Virus record (IMG/VR): IMGVR_UViG_3300021956_000010
Location: 1 to 28,867 of that record
DNA from: a virus
Strand: one strand, 5' to 3'
DNA: 28,867 bases
Positions 1 to 7,175 of this stretch are shown piece by piece. The notes under the pieces were generated by a model. It made no database searches, had not been told where the DNA came from, and saw nothing but the letters and a program-made list of their open reading frames with translations. Within the stretch, counting starts at the first letter, position 1. Every line of letters starts with the position of its first letter. The translations under genes were made by a program, and so were the position numbers.

Positions 1-127
1 AATCAAAGATTATGCGTCATATAGTCAAAGTAATTATTAACATTATGAGTAAAGTAAACGAAATCGTTTCCAAATACGCTGAGAAATTGAAATCCTTTGG
101 GGTTAGTTTGTCGGCTGTTGAGGAGGC
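1..127. repeat. Terminal direct repeat, copy 1 (circular genome overlap)
   Basis: Bases 1-127 are identical to 28741-28867. An exact 127-base overlap at the two ends is what a de Bruijn assembler leaves when it closes a circular or circularly permuted molecule with k=127. I read it as evidence of completeness rather than as a physical terminal repeat. The repeat covers the start of the scaffold-like gene, which is therefore duplicated at the right end. A real short direct terminal repeat cannot be excluded from sequence alone. Confidence 0.9.
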
Positions 128-650
128 GGTAGAGCAAAAGCAAATGGCTATGGCTGTTCTTGCTGATGGAACTGAGGTTTACTCTCCCGATGCTGAATTT
201 GGTATGGGTTCAGAGTTATTTGTAATGGATGCGGATGGAAATCCTACTCCTATTGCAGATGGCGAATATGAAACTGCCGAAGGTAAGTTATTGGTTGTAG
301 TAGAAGGGAAAATCAGCGAAGTAAAAGACAAGCCAATGGAAGAAGCACCAATGGAAGAAGCGTGTGAGCCTGTAAAGGAAGAACAAGCATCTTTTGATGG
401 AGTTTCTCGCGAAGAGTTTGAATCTACTATCAACAACTTAATCAGCGCATTTGAAGCGAAGATTAACGAGTTGAGTGCTGAAAAGCAAGAACTATCTGCA
501 ACTATTGAGAAAATGTCTAAAGCACCTGCCACAGAGTCGGTGAAAAAGGCTTCTCCAGTTGCACAAAAACAAAGCGCAAATAATGAAGTTCCATTCAGAG
601 CAATGGATGCAAGAAGTCGCGCATATCAATTAATCAATTCTAAAAAGTAA
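45..650 (+). CDS. Putative capsid scaffolding protein
   Basis: A 201-residue acidic, helix-rich protein sitting between the XkdF-type protease (upstream across the circle join) and the major capsid protein 6 bp downstream, the usual place for a scaffold. The N-terminal half is a compact domain with DGTEVYSPDAEF, a DGNPTPIADGEY turn and a hydrophobic LLVVVEG strand. It is followed by an acidic linker with two PMEEA repeats (about residues 95-110), a predicted coiled coil (about 128-160), and a polar basic tail ending in NSKK. Such proteins fill the prohead and are removed by the protease. I chose the ATG at 45 (MSKVNEIV); an in-frame ATG at 12 would add eleven residues of unlikely sequence. 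The role comes from position and shape, not from a recognised catalytic motif. Confidence 0.6.
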   Translation: MSKVNEIVSKYAEKLKSFGVSLSAVEEAVEQKQMAMAVLADGTEVYSPDAEFGMGSELFVMDADGNPTPIADGEYETAEGKLLVVVEGKISEVKDKPMEEAPMEEACEPVKEEQASFDGVSREEFESTINNLISAFEAKINELSAEKQELSATIEKMSKAPATESVKKASPVAQKQSANNEVPFRAMDARSRAYQLINSKK

Positions 651-656
651 AAAACA

Positions 657-1565
657 ATGGCTATTACAATTAATGGTACATACGCAGGTGAATTAGCATT
701 ACCATACATTCACGCTGCTTTATTGAGTGGAGACACTCTTGCTAAATCTTACGTTACATTAAAAGAGGGAGTTAAGTATAAGGCAGTATTGAAGAAATTA
801 TCTTCTGCTAACTTGGTTCAGGCTTTCTCTTGTGATTTTGCAGACCCAAGTGATTTGACTTTGGATCAATCAGTTTTGACTGTTACTGATTTGAAAGTAA
901 ATTTGGAAGTTTGTAAAACTGAATTTGCTCACGATTGGGAGGCTGCTCAAACAGGTCGTGGATTTATCAACGATGTAGTTCCTTCTAACTTCCAAGATTT
1001 CTTAATCGGTTACGCTGCTGCTAACGTGGCTCAAAACATTGAGTTCACAATTTGGCAAGGTGACACAGGTGGAACTTATTCATCTTTTGATGGTTTCGAA
1101 AAGAAATTGAAGGCTAATTTGAGTGGTTCTGCTGACCAAACTTGGGGTGTTACAATGACTGCTTCAACTATCATCGCAGATTTGACTGCTTTGGTTGCTG
1201 CTTTGCCCGCTGCTTTGATTGGTTCTCCAACCGTTAAAATCTATATGAACCGCTATACTGCACAACTTTACAAGCAAGCAATCGCAGCTTTGGGTTATGC
1301 TTTCGAGTACAATGCGTTCAAAGAATTCAACATGCAGTTTGACGGATATGATATCTATGTATGTCCAGGTATGTCAAATGGAACTGTAGTTATTGCTGAG
1401 CCTACAAACTTGTTCGTAGGTGTTGACGCTAACTCTGACTTCGCTGAAGTTAAAGTAGTTGATATGTCTTTGACTGACGCATCTGACTTGGTTCGTATGG
1501 CTATGCGTTTCCGCGTTGGTGTTGCAGTTGGTTTCTACGGTGACTGTGTAATCGGACACAACTAA
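657..1565 (+). CDS. Major capsid protein
   Basis: A 302-residue protein directly after the scaffold-like gene and followed by its own strong hairpin terminator, the common arrangement for the most abundant virion protein. The sequence is evenly mixed alpha/beta with few charged runs, no signal peptide and no membrane segment. It includes LPYIHAALLSGDTLAKSY near the N terminus and a C-terminal beta-rich part ending in GFYGDCVIGHN. The length fits HK97-fold capsid proteins of small Bacteroidota siphoviruses. Codon choice looks regular and translation-friendly (many GCT, GTT and AAC codons), as expected for high expression. The assignment rests on size, position between scaffold and connector genes, and the dedicated terminator; the fold itself cannot be confirmed by eye. 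Confidence 0.75.
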   Translation: MAITINGTYAGELALPYIHAALLSGDTLAKSYVTLKEGVKYKAVLKKLSSANLVQAFSCDFADPSDLTLDQSVLTVTDLKVNLEVCKTEFAHDWEAAQTGRGFINDVVPSNFQDFLIGYAAANVAQNIEFTIWQGDTGGTYSSFDGFEKKLKANLSGSADQTWGVTMTASTIIADLTALVAALPAALIGSPTVKIYMNRYTAQLYKQAIAALGYAFEYNAFKEFNMQFDGYDIYVCPGMSNGTVVIAEPTNLFVGVDANSDFAEVKVVDMSLTDASDLVRMAMRFRVGVAVGFYGDCVIGHN

Positions 1566-1579
1566 GATAAACACAAGTA

Positions 1580-1610
1580 AAAAGGTGGGGGAATAAGTCC
1601 CCTGCCTTTT
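1580..1610 (+). terminator. Hairpin terminator after the major capsid gene
   Basis: AAAAGG (1580-1585) and GGGG (1587-1590) pair with CCCC (1599-1602) and CCTTTT (1605-1610), around an eight-base loop and a small internal mismatch. The 3' arm ends in a T run. It lies 15 bp after the capsid stop codon and probably limits read-through into the downstream tail and portal genes, so that capsid protein is made in excess. Confidence 0.75.
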
Positions 1611-1642
1611 ATTGTAAATAATAACAATAAAAAATTAATAAT

Positions 1643-2188
1643 ATGGCTTGTGATTTAACCGCAGGATTTGCACTCGATTGTAAAGAAGGTGTAGGTGGTA
1701 TTAAGGCTATCTATTTGCAACAATTAGCCTCTTTTAAAACAGGCGTTACAGTAGATCCGTCCACTGAAGAAATCTCGACACTTCCCGAAATTGACATTTT
1801 CCAATTCATTACACCAAAACACACAAGTGTATTTACTGAAGAAGTAACTTCATCAGTTGAAAATGGAACAATTTTCTACACTCAAACGGTTACTGCTAGT
1901 TTCTTTAAATTGTCTGCTGCGCGCAGAAAGCAACTTGAAATTATCGGTAAGAATCGTCTTGTTGTGTTTGTATTGGATAACAATAATAACATTTGGATGG
2001 TTGGTAAAGTTGATGGTGCAGAAGTAACTGCTGCATCTACTACTACAGGAACTGCCAAAGGTGATTTGAATGGTTACACTATTACATTCACCGCAGAAGA
2101 AGCGCACAAAGCGTATCGTCTGGAATCATTTACTAATGAGCCTTTCGATAACTTCCCCGATATTAACGTTGTAGAAGGTTCAATTTAA
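1643..2188 (+). CDS. Probable major tail (tube) protein
   Basis: A 181-residue protein between the capsid and portal genes. It begins MACDLTAGFALDCKEGVGG, a start I associate with Bacteroidota phage structural proteins placed next to the capsid gene. The rest is beta-rich: repeated short strands, a Thr/Ser-rich centre (VTSSVENGTIFYTQTVTASF) and a C-terminal part with YTITFTAEEAHKAYRLE. This looks like the beta-sandwich of tail tube subunits. It starts 33 bp after the capsid terminator, so it may be expressed at a lower level than capsid. A head-side decoration or connector protein is the main alternative. Tube identity is inferred from size, beta content and context. Confidence 0.5.
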   Translation: MACDLTAGFALDCKEGVGGIKAIYLQQLASFKTGVTVDPSTEEISTLPEIDIFQFITPKHTSVFTEEVTSSVENGTIFYTQTVTASFFKLSAARRKQLEIIGKNRLVVFVLDNNNNIWMVGKVDGAEVTAASTTTGTAKGDLNGYTITFTAEEAHKAYRLESFTNEPFDNFPDINVVEGSI

Positions 2189-2205
2189 CTTATATTTGTT
2201 TAGCA

Positions 2206-2616
2206 ATGAATTATTTGCAAACGAATACATCATTTCAAACTCTCCTCTTTTCTCTAAAGGAGGGGAGTTTGTTATATGATACTACTTACACGAATTACTT
2301 AATGGTAATTCAAAATGAAATAACTTTAGAGAATTTCTATGTTATACCTTTACAAGTTAGTGAGAATGACCGCATCACGAATTTGGCAATTAGTACAAGT
2401 GTTGACAATCCAACTAATGGTTGTGTTCATATTAGTGTTGGCGGAAGGTATAACTTTATCATTTATGGTCAGAACTCGGATACTAACCTTGATCCGCAGA
2501 ATAGCGAAGTAGTAGTGGGAGAGATTAAAAGAGGATATATCCAATTTGAAACGGTTGTTAATTATTACAACCAGCCCAACATAGTAATTCCAAGCGATAT
2601 CGAATATAATGGATAA
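2206..2616 (+). CDS. Small conserved structural protein, function unknown
   Basis: A 136-residue beta-rich protein starting MNYLQTNTSFQ, with YNFIIYGQNSDTNLDP near residues 83-98. I recognise the general pattern from Bacteroidota prophages, where it lies beside the portal or capsid genes, but no function is established that I can name. It starts 17 bp after the preceding stop and overlaps the portal start by 8 bp, so the two are translationally coupled. Its first codons contain a strong 11-bp hairpin (2237-2270). No membrane segment or catalytic motif is visible. A neck or head-decoration role is possible. Confidence 0.6.
   Translation: MNYLQTNTSFQTLLFSLKEGSLLYDTTYTNYLMVIQNEITLENFYVIPLQVSENDRITNLAISTSVDNPTNGCVHISVGGRYNFIIYGQNSDTNLDPQNSEVVVGEIKRGYIQFETVVNYYNQPNIVIPSDIEYNG
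2237..2270 (+). other. Strong hairpin within the first codons of the small structural gene
   Basis: Bases 2237-2247 (AAACTCTCCTC) pair with 2260-2270 (GAGGGGAGTTT): 11 base pairs with one G-T wobble, around a 12-base loop, and the 3' arm ends in TTT. It starts 31 bases inside a coding region and 8 codons of sequence are locked in its arms. It could act as an attenuator or partial terminator between the capsid/tail block and the portal block, or lower translation of the coupled pair. Confidence 0.5.
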
Positions 2617-4414
2617 TAACAAGTCAATCGTGGAAAGAATTAGCGCAACTCAAGTTGAGTTGGCTAAGTACGTTAAAATTGAGCCTATTGAGTTTGAGGA
2701 TAGGAAGGGGTGGGTGTCATATGGTGAAGGAAATCACTTTCCGCAGTATCTCATTGAGTTATACAACACTTCGCCAGTTCACGGTGCATTGATTAACTCT
2801 ATTTCATTTATGATTGCAGGTAAAGAATTTACTGCTGCATCACAAGTGACATTGAGAGAGGTTCAAAGATTGAAATTGGACAAGTTATTGCATTCAACTG
2901 CATTAGATTTAAAGATGCACGGAGGGTTTTATTGGGAAGTTATTTGGTCAATGGATAGAAGCACCATTGCACAAGTTAACCACTTGCCTTACGAGAACTG
3001 CCGACTTGCTTGTTCAGATGACAATGATGATGTGACTGGCGTGTGGTATTCACGTGATTGGTCGGACACTCGTAAAAAGAAAAATACTCCTCACTATATA
3101 CCATTTTTTGACACTAATACCAAAGATGACTGCCCGAAACAAGTAATGTTTCAGCATTCAATGATGGTTGGTAGTGAGTATTATCCAAAACCCGATTATA
3201 TCGGTTCAATAAATTGGATTGAGTTAACTCGTCAGATTGGCGAATATCACGTTAACAATATCCTAAATGGTTTCTTTCCATCTTTGATTGCATCATTTAA
3301 CAATGGAATCCCGACACTCGAAGAACAAAGAATGATTAAGCAGCAATTGCAGATGAGCATTCAAGGTTCGGAGAATGCAGGTAAGGTATTGACATTCTTT
3401 AACGAAGAAAAGGATAGAGGTGTAGAATTTACTGCGTTTCCTATTACGGATAGTGATAAGCAATATGAGTATTTAAGTACCGAAAGTACGAATCAAATTT
3501 TGATTGCACATCGCGTTACTTCACCACTACTTTTTGGTATTCGTGACGGTGGTGGATTGGGTTCTAATACTGACGAACTTAAGACATCACTTTATTTGTT
3601 CACTAAGCAGGTTATTGAACCATTCCAACGTATTATTTGTGATGGGGTGGATGAGTTGTTCAAAGCGGTTGGAATTCCACGAGGTGTAAAGATTACTACT
3701 AACGATTTATTTGTTCCCGAACAAACAACAACCGAAGCACCTGTAACACAATCAAACGAAAAAAAAAAAGTTGAGTCCGAACACCAAGCAGTTTCTAAAA
3801 TCTGCTGTAATTCAGAGCAGGATTTCACGGATGAACAAGGAAAGCAATTTCTAAAACACTTGGCAGAGTGTGGTGAGTTGATTGATAATGATGAATGGCA
3901 GTTAATGAGTGAAGAAGAAGTTACAGATCCATTAAACGAACCTTCTTTTACTGCTCAGATGTTTAACCAAATGCCAACCTCATCAGATGCTAATCCCGAT
4001 GAAAAATCCAATTGGGGTGACACAGGTTTATATAAATTGCGCTATGCATATTCGCAAAATATAGATGAAAATTCACGTGAGTTTTGTCGTGAAATGGTAC
4101 GACTTTCGAAAGGTGGATTGGTGTTTCGTTATGAAGATATTGAGAGCATGAGTTTAGATGGTGTTAATTCAGATTTCGCACCTACTGGCAGAAGCACCTA
4201 CAACATTTTTGTATATAAAGGTGGTGCATTTTGTCACCACTTTTGGAAGCGACAAATCTATATGAGAAAACGCGATTCAAAAGGAAAGATTCTACCGAAT
4301 AAAGGTCTTGATAATGATAAGCGCGTTGGAAATAATCCATATGTAAAAAGAAAAGGTGTAGAAGGTGTAGCACCGATTGATACACCGTCACGAGGTTCAA
4401 TTAAATACGCATAA
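2609..4414 (+). CDS. Portal protein with fused C-terminal domain
   Basis: A 601-residue protein. Residues 1 to about 375 read as a phage portal: GNHFPQYLIELYNTSPVHGA near the N terminus, a long central alpha/beta body, and a helical part with SLYLFTKQVIEPFQRI. Portals form the dodecameric ring through which DNA enters the capsid. After a Thr/Gln-rich linker and a lysine run (about 370-390), a second region follows. It holds an acidic stretch and a distinct C-terminal domain (about 450-575) with REFCREM, YEDIESMS and FCHHFWKR. I have seen this Cys/His-containing domain attached to phage head proteins of Bacteroidota but cannot give it a function. An 11-A run at 3759-3769 lies exactly at the junction. 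The gene overlaps its upstream neighbour by 8 bp and is followed 3 bp later by the connector gene. Confidence 0.8.
   Translation: MDNNKSIVERISATQVELAKYVKIEPIEFEDRKGWVSYGEGNHFPQYLIELYNTSPVHGALINSISFMIAGKEFTAASQVTLREVQRLKLDKLLHSTALDLKMHGGFYWEVIWSMDRSTIAQVNHLPYENCRLACSDDNDDVTGVWYSRDWSDTRKKKNTPHYIPFFDTNTKDDCPKQVMFQHSMMVGSEYYPKPDYIGSINWIELTRQIGEYHVNNILNGFFPSLIASFNNGIPTLEEQRMIKQQLQMSIQGSENAGKVLTFFNEEKDRGVEFTAFPITDSDKQYEYLSTESTNQILIAHRVTSPLLFGIRDGGGLGSNTDELKTSLYLFTKQVIEPFQRIICDGVDELFKAVGIPRGVKITTNDLFVPEQTTTEAPVTQSNEKKKVESEHQAVSKICCNSEQDFTDEQGKQFLKHLAECGELIDNDEWQLMSEEEVTDPLNEPSFTAQMFNQMPTSSDANPDEKSNWGDTGLYKLRYAYSQNIDENSREFCREMVRLSKGGLVFRYEDIESMSLDGVNSDFAPTGRSTYNIFVYKGGAFCHHFWKRQIYMRKRDSKGKILPNKGLDNDKRVGNNPYVKRKGVEGVAPIDTPSRGSIKYA
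3759..3769 (+). other. Eleven-A slippage-prone run at the portal domain junction
   Basis: Eleven consecutive A residues encode part of E-K-K-K at codons 384-387. In the zero frame the gene continues into the C-terminal domain. One base back (-1), the next codons are AGT (3769-3771) and TGA (3772-3774), so a -1 slip by ribosome or polymerase ends the protein at about 388 residues, right after the portal body. This would give a short and a long portal form. The pattern is seen directly; its use in the cell is inference. Confidence 0.45.
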
Positions 4415-4417
4415 ACA

Positions 4418-4993
4418 ATGGCTATACCACAAGAAATACTTTTGATAAATGAGGAGTTATTGAAGAAATACACTCCACTTACTGATGCAGTTGATCCAAA
4501 CATTATCCGACCTTGCATTTACGTGGCGCAAGATATGTATCTACAAAACTTCTTAGGCACTAACTTGACTAATAAGTTAAAAGATGATGTTGTAAATGAT
4601 ACACTCGCTGACCAATACGAAACTTTATTGAATGAGTACGTAATAAAGTTGTTGATTTGGTGGACATTAGTAGAACTTTATCCGTCATTATTGTACAAAC
4701 ACGACAATGGAAACTTGGTTTCAAGACAAAGTGAAGATACTATACCCGTAACAAAGGGAGAGATGGAATCGTTGAAAGAGAAAGCACGTGAGAATGCAAG
4801 ATTCTATACCAAGCGAATGGTTGATTATTTGCGTTTTAATACGAGTTTATTTCCCGAATACACCAACAATACGGATAACAACATATTCCCCGATATGAAT
4901 CCGTATGGAAAGAGTAACTTTTTGATTTCAGATAGTTATAAAACCCAAAGACAAAGATGGTCAATAAAAAACTTCCTACCACCTACGTATTGA
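4418..4993 (+). CDS. Head-tail connector protein (DUF6712-like)
   Basis: A 191-residue, mostly helical protein immediately after the portal. Helices are rich in Leu, Trp and Tyr (LLIWWTLVELYPSLLYKHDN), followed by a charged helix (residues about 109-135) and a polar tail with YTNNTDNNIFPDMNPYG. This matches the adaptor/connector proteins found next to portals in Bacteroidota phages, which sit below the portal ring and link it to the tail neck. The gene starts 3 bp after the portal stop. Its end overlaps a possible 35-residue basic peptide gene in another frame. Identification comes from size, helical pattern and position. Confidence 0.65.
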   Translation: MAIPQEILLINEELLKKYTPLTDAVDPNIIRPCIYVAQDMYLQNFLGTNLTNKLKDDVVNDTLADQYETLLNEYVIKLLIWWTLVELYPSLLYKHDNGNLVSRQSEDTIPVTKGEMESLKEKARENARFYTKRMVDYLRFNTSLFPEYTNNTDNNIFPDMNPYGKSNFLISDSYKTQRQRWSIKNFLPPTY

Positions 4994-5064
4994 AAAGGCA
5001 ACAATACGAGCAAATGTTAAAAGTTTACTTGAAAAAGCAACAAAATAAAACAAAGAAAAGTTGA
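4957..5064 (+). CDS. Possible 35-residue lysine-rich peptide
   Basis: An ATG at 4957 opens a 35-codon frame reading MVNKKLPTTYVLKRQQYEQM and ending KKQQNKTKKS. It overlaps the connector end by 37 bp and ends at 5064, 8 bp before the likely holin ATG. The frame is the only one that fills the gap between connector and holin, and the peptide is strongly basic with a helical centre. Comparable short basic peptides occur in this position in related phages, but I cannot name a function. It may be an untranslated chance frame. Confidence 0.35.
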   Translation: MVNKKLPTTYVLKRQQYEQMLKVYLKKQQNKTKKS

Positions 5065-5072
5065 AAGAGTTT

Positions 5073-5486
5073 ATGTTTTTGAAGGGTAAGATTTGGTTGT
5101 TTGCTGTTCTTGCTGTATTCCTGCCAATTAAGGAACTAATGTTAACCATTGGTTTTTTGGTTGGTGCTGATATGATAGTAGGTATTTGGAAGGCAATCAA
5201 ATTAAAGCAGCGAATTAGGTCTCGCAGGATGTCGGACACTATCACTAAATTGATGTTGTATCAACTGGCTATAATGAGTGGTTTTTTGATTGAAAAATTC
5301 ATCATTATTGAATTGATTCCTATCACTAAATTGATTGCAACCGTTATTGCTATCATCGAATTTAAATCAATAGTTGAATCCATTGAGGCGGTAACTGGCA
5401 AAGACATTTGGAGTAAATTAAAGGTAATTATAGGGCGCAAATCAGAGGACATAACCGATGCAATGACCGATGGAAAAAATAAGTAA
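5073..5486 (+). CDS. Phage holin
   Basis: A 137-residue membrane protein starting MFLKGKIWLF. Hydrophobic segments lie at about residues 5-20 and 22-40 (LMLTIGFLVGADMIVGIW) and again at about 60-105, where LAIMSGFLIEKFIIIELIP and LIATVIAIIEF are separated by a short turn. A basic charged segment (KLKQRIRSRRMSD) lies between the membrane parts, and a polar C terminus ends in DGKNK. This is the layout of multi-span phage holins, which open the inner membrane at lysis. It overlaps the endolysin gene by 17 bp, the standard holin-endolysin pairing. A TTG at 5061 would add four residues; I prefer the ATG at 5073. Confidence 0.75.
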   Translation: MFLKGKIWLFAVLAVFLPIKELMLTIGFLVGADMIVGIWKAIKLKQRIRSRRMSDTITKLMLYQLAIMSGFLIEKFIIIELIPITKLIATVIAIIEFKSIVESIEAVTGKDIWSKLKVIIGRKSEDITDAMTDGKNK

Positions 5487-5931
5487 ATACGTTGACTATT
5501 CAGAAGTCACAAAGAGCAACCAAGCGACTGCTTTAAAGTTGGCTAACATTCCAAATGCTGAGCAACTAAATAACTTACACTTAGTGTGTGTTAAAATCTT
5601 TGACCAAGTGCGTGAACATTTCGGAAAGCCTATCGGTATTAGTAGTGGGTTTAGGTCTGTTGAATTGAATGCCAAAATTGGTGGTAGTAAAACGTCACAA
5701 CATTGCGAAGGCAAAGCCTTAGATATTGATGGAGATATCTTTGGCGGAATTAGTAACAAAGAAATTTTTGATTATATAAAAAATAGTTGTACTTTCGACC
5801 AACTCATTTGGGAGTTTGGCACTGAGAACTCTCCCGATTGGGTTCACGTAAGCTACAATGAAGGGAAAAATAGAAAGCAAGTTTTGCGTGGTTTAAAAAG
5901 TGGCGGCAAGACAATCTATAAACCCTTTTAA
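5470..5931 (+). CDS. Endolysin, M15-family peptidase
   Basis: A 153-residue zinc peptidase that cleaves peptide cross-links of peptidoglycan. The family motifs are clear: ISSGFRSVELN (about 57-67), SQHCEGKALDID with zinc ligands His78 and Asp85, catalytic-type Glu115 in IWEFG, and DWVHVSYN with zinc ligand His126. The length suits the single-domain M15_3 type (D-Ala-D-Ala carboxypeptidase or L-Ala-D-Glu endopeptidase fold). There is no signal peptide, so export depends on the holin encoded just upstream and overlapping by 17 bp. No separate cell-wall binding domain is present, which is usual for phages of Gram-negative hosts. The exact bond cut cannot be told from sequence. Confidence 0.9.
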   Translation: MEKISKYVDYSEVTKSNQATALKLANIPNAEQLNNLHLVCVKIFDQVREHFGKPIGISSGFRSVELNAKIGGSKTSQHCEGKALDIDGDIFGGISNKEIFDYIKNSCTFDQLIWEFGTENSPDWVHVSYNEGKNRKQVLRGLKSGGKTIYKPF

Positions 5932-5932
5932 T

Positions 5933-6922
5933 ATGCGAAAAGAATCTGAAAAAACAAAATTAGCACGTGAAGTTCGTTCTAAATTTCCAAACACTCCAAC
6001 GTTAACACTTGCAAAGAAATTAAGCAAGGAACATTTTGAGACGTTTTTAGGAGTTGAGGATGCACGAATGGCATTAAGAAGGATTGAAGGCAAAGCAGGA
6101 AAGCAAATCCCCGAAGACAAATCTTTAATTGTGAAAAAAGACCGACCAAAGAACCCATTTAAGTTACCCAAGTCATATGCAAAAGGTCGAAAGCATATTG
6201 ACGTAAAAGGAAAAAAGATTCTTATCTTATCCGATGTCCACATTCCATACCACGATATTGATGCGTTATCAGTTGCCATTGAAACAGGTTTACAGGAAGG
6301 AGTGGATACGGTTATTTTAAATGGTGATGCATTAGATTGTCATATGATTTCCGACTTTGTTAAGGATCCAAAGAAGCGCAAATTTAAGGATGAGTTGTAT
6401 GCTATGCGAACCTTCGTTTACGAGTTACGCCAAACGTTTCCAAACGCAGAAATCATTTATAAAGAAGGTAACCACGAAGAACGCTACTGGCGTTATATGC
6501 GTGTTAAAGCACCCGAACTATTCGACATTGACGCATTCGATTTTGCTTCACTTTGTCACTTGGATAAATACGACATTAAGTGGATTGAAGGAAAGAACAA
6601 GATTAACATCGGTGGCTTATCATTATTTCACGGTCACGAGTTCGGTAAGCAGTTTTTACCATCGGTTAACGTAGCACGTGGATTGTTTTTAAAGACCAAA
6701 GCAAACGCTATGTGTGGACATCACCACCAAACTGCTGAGCATACTGAACGCGATGTTAATGGAAAGGTCATAACTTGTTGGGGTGTGGGTTGCTTAAGTG
6801 AGTTGAGTCCCGATTATAACCCCTATTCTAAATACAATCACGGATTTGCAATTATAACAAGAGGCAATGGAAAAGAATTTCACGTTAAGAATTATCGCGT
6901 TAATGACGGTCGCATTTATTAG
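5933..6922 (+). CDS. Calcineurin-like metallophosphoesterase
   Basis: A 329-residue protein whose C-terminal 235 residues hold all motifs of the two-metal phosphoesterase family: SDVH (Asp101, His103), NGDALD (Asp132), EGNHEERYW (Asn180, His181), HGHEFG (His235) and CGHHHQTAEH (about 261-270). The basic N-terminal 90 residues contain a helical segment (TPTLTLAKKLSKEHFETFLG) that may bind nucleic acid or a partner. Such phage enzymes may act on nucleotides, cyclic phosphates or nucleic acid ends; the substrate is not evident. The gene lies in the lysis block, starting 2 bp after the endolysin stop, which is an odd setting for a nucleotide enzyme. A GTG at 5900 would add 11 residues; the ATG fits the spacing better. 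Confidence 0.85.
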   Translation: MRKESEKTKLAREVRSKFPNTPTLTLAKKLSKEHFETFLGVEDARMALRRIEGKAGKQIPEDKSLIVKKDRPKNPFKLPKSYAKGRKHIDVKGKKILILSDVHIPYHDIDALSVAIETGLQEGVDTVILNGDALDCHMISDFVKDPKKRKFKDELYAMRTFVYELRQTFPNAEIIYKEGNHEERYWRYMRVKAPELFDIDAFDFASLCHLDKYDIKWIEGKNKINIGGLSLFHGHEFGKQFLPSVNVARGLFLKTKANAMCGHHHQTAEHTERDVNGKVITCWGVGCLSELSPDYNPYSKYNHGFAIITRGNGKEFHVKNYRVNDGRIY

Positions 6923-7175
6923 TGGTTGGTGTTGTAATATTTGGAAAAATTCATGCAAATCAAACAGGGTACAATTTGTAACCCTTTCGGATACAGTTGT
7001 TGTATTAAAGGCAACCATTGACACTTTGGAAGTGGAACGGATCAAAACCAAAACGATTTATGAAAAACAAATTGATACTATTTATTTGCTTGATAGCGTT
7101 GCCATCGATAGCGCATACACAGGTGCAATACAAAGGCTTCAGCAACTCGAAAGAACTGGATTCTTTAAGCGTTGA
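6867..7175 (+). CDS. Inner-membrane spanin-like protein
   Basis: A 102-residue protein with an N-terminal membrane segment (about residues 7-26, LRIIALMTVAFISGWCCNIW). A periplasmic helical region rich in heptad-like hydrophobics follows (VVVLKATIDTLEVERIKTKT and IDTIYLLD), ending in a basic GFFKR. Type II membrane topology with a coiled coil is the plan of i-spanins (Rz), which link the inner and outer membranes at the last step of lysis. The gene overlaps the phosphoesterase end by 56 bp and the next gene by 116 bp in another frame, an arrangement typical of nested spanin pairs. An in-frame ATG at 6903 is a possible alternative start. The function is inferred from topology and context. Confidence 0.5.
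   Translation: MEKNFTLRIIALMTVAFISGWCCNIWKNSCKSNRVQFVTLSDTVVVLKATIDTLEVERIKTKTIYEKQIDTIYLLDSVAIDSAYTGAIQRLQQLERTGFFKR

Noticed and set aside
12-44. ATG at 12 as scaffold start
   Set aside because: The added residues are hydrophobic and poorly matched to a scaffold; the ATG at 45 begins a typical N terminus.
5900-5932. GTG start for the metallophosphoesterase
   Set aside because: It would overlap the endolysin by 32 bp and add 11 residues of no clear character; the ATG at 5933 follows the endolysin stop directly.
6357-6674. 105-codon frame inside the metallophosphoesterase
   Set aside because: It overlaps the catalytic motifs of a clearly real enzyme and its product has no recognisable features.
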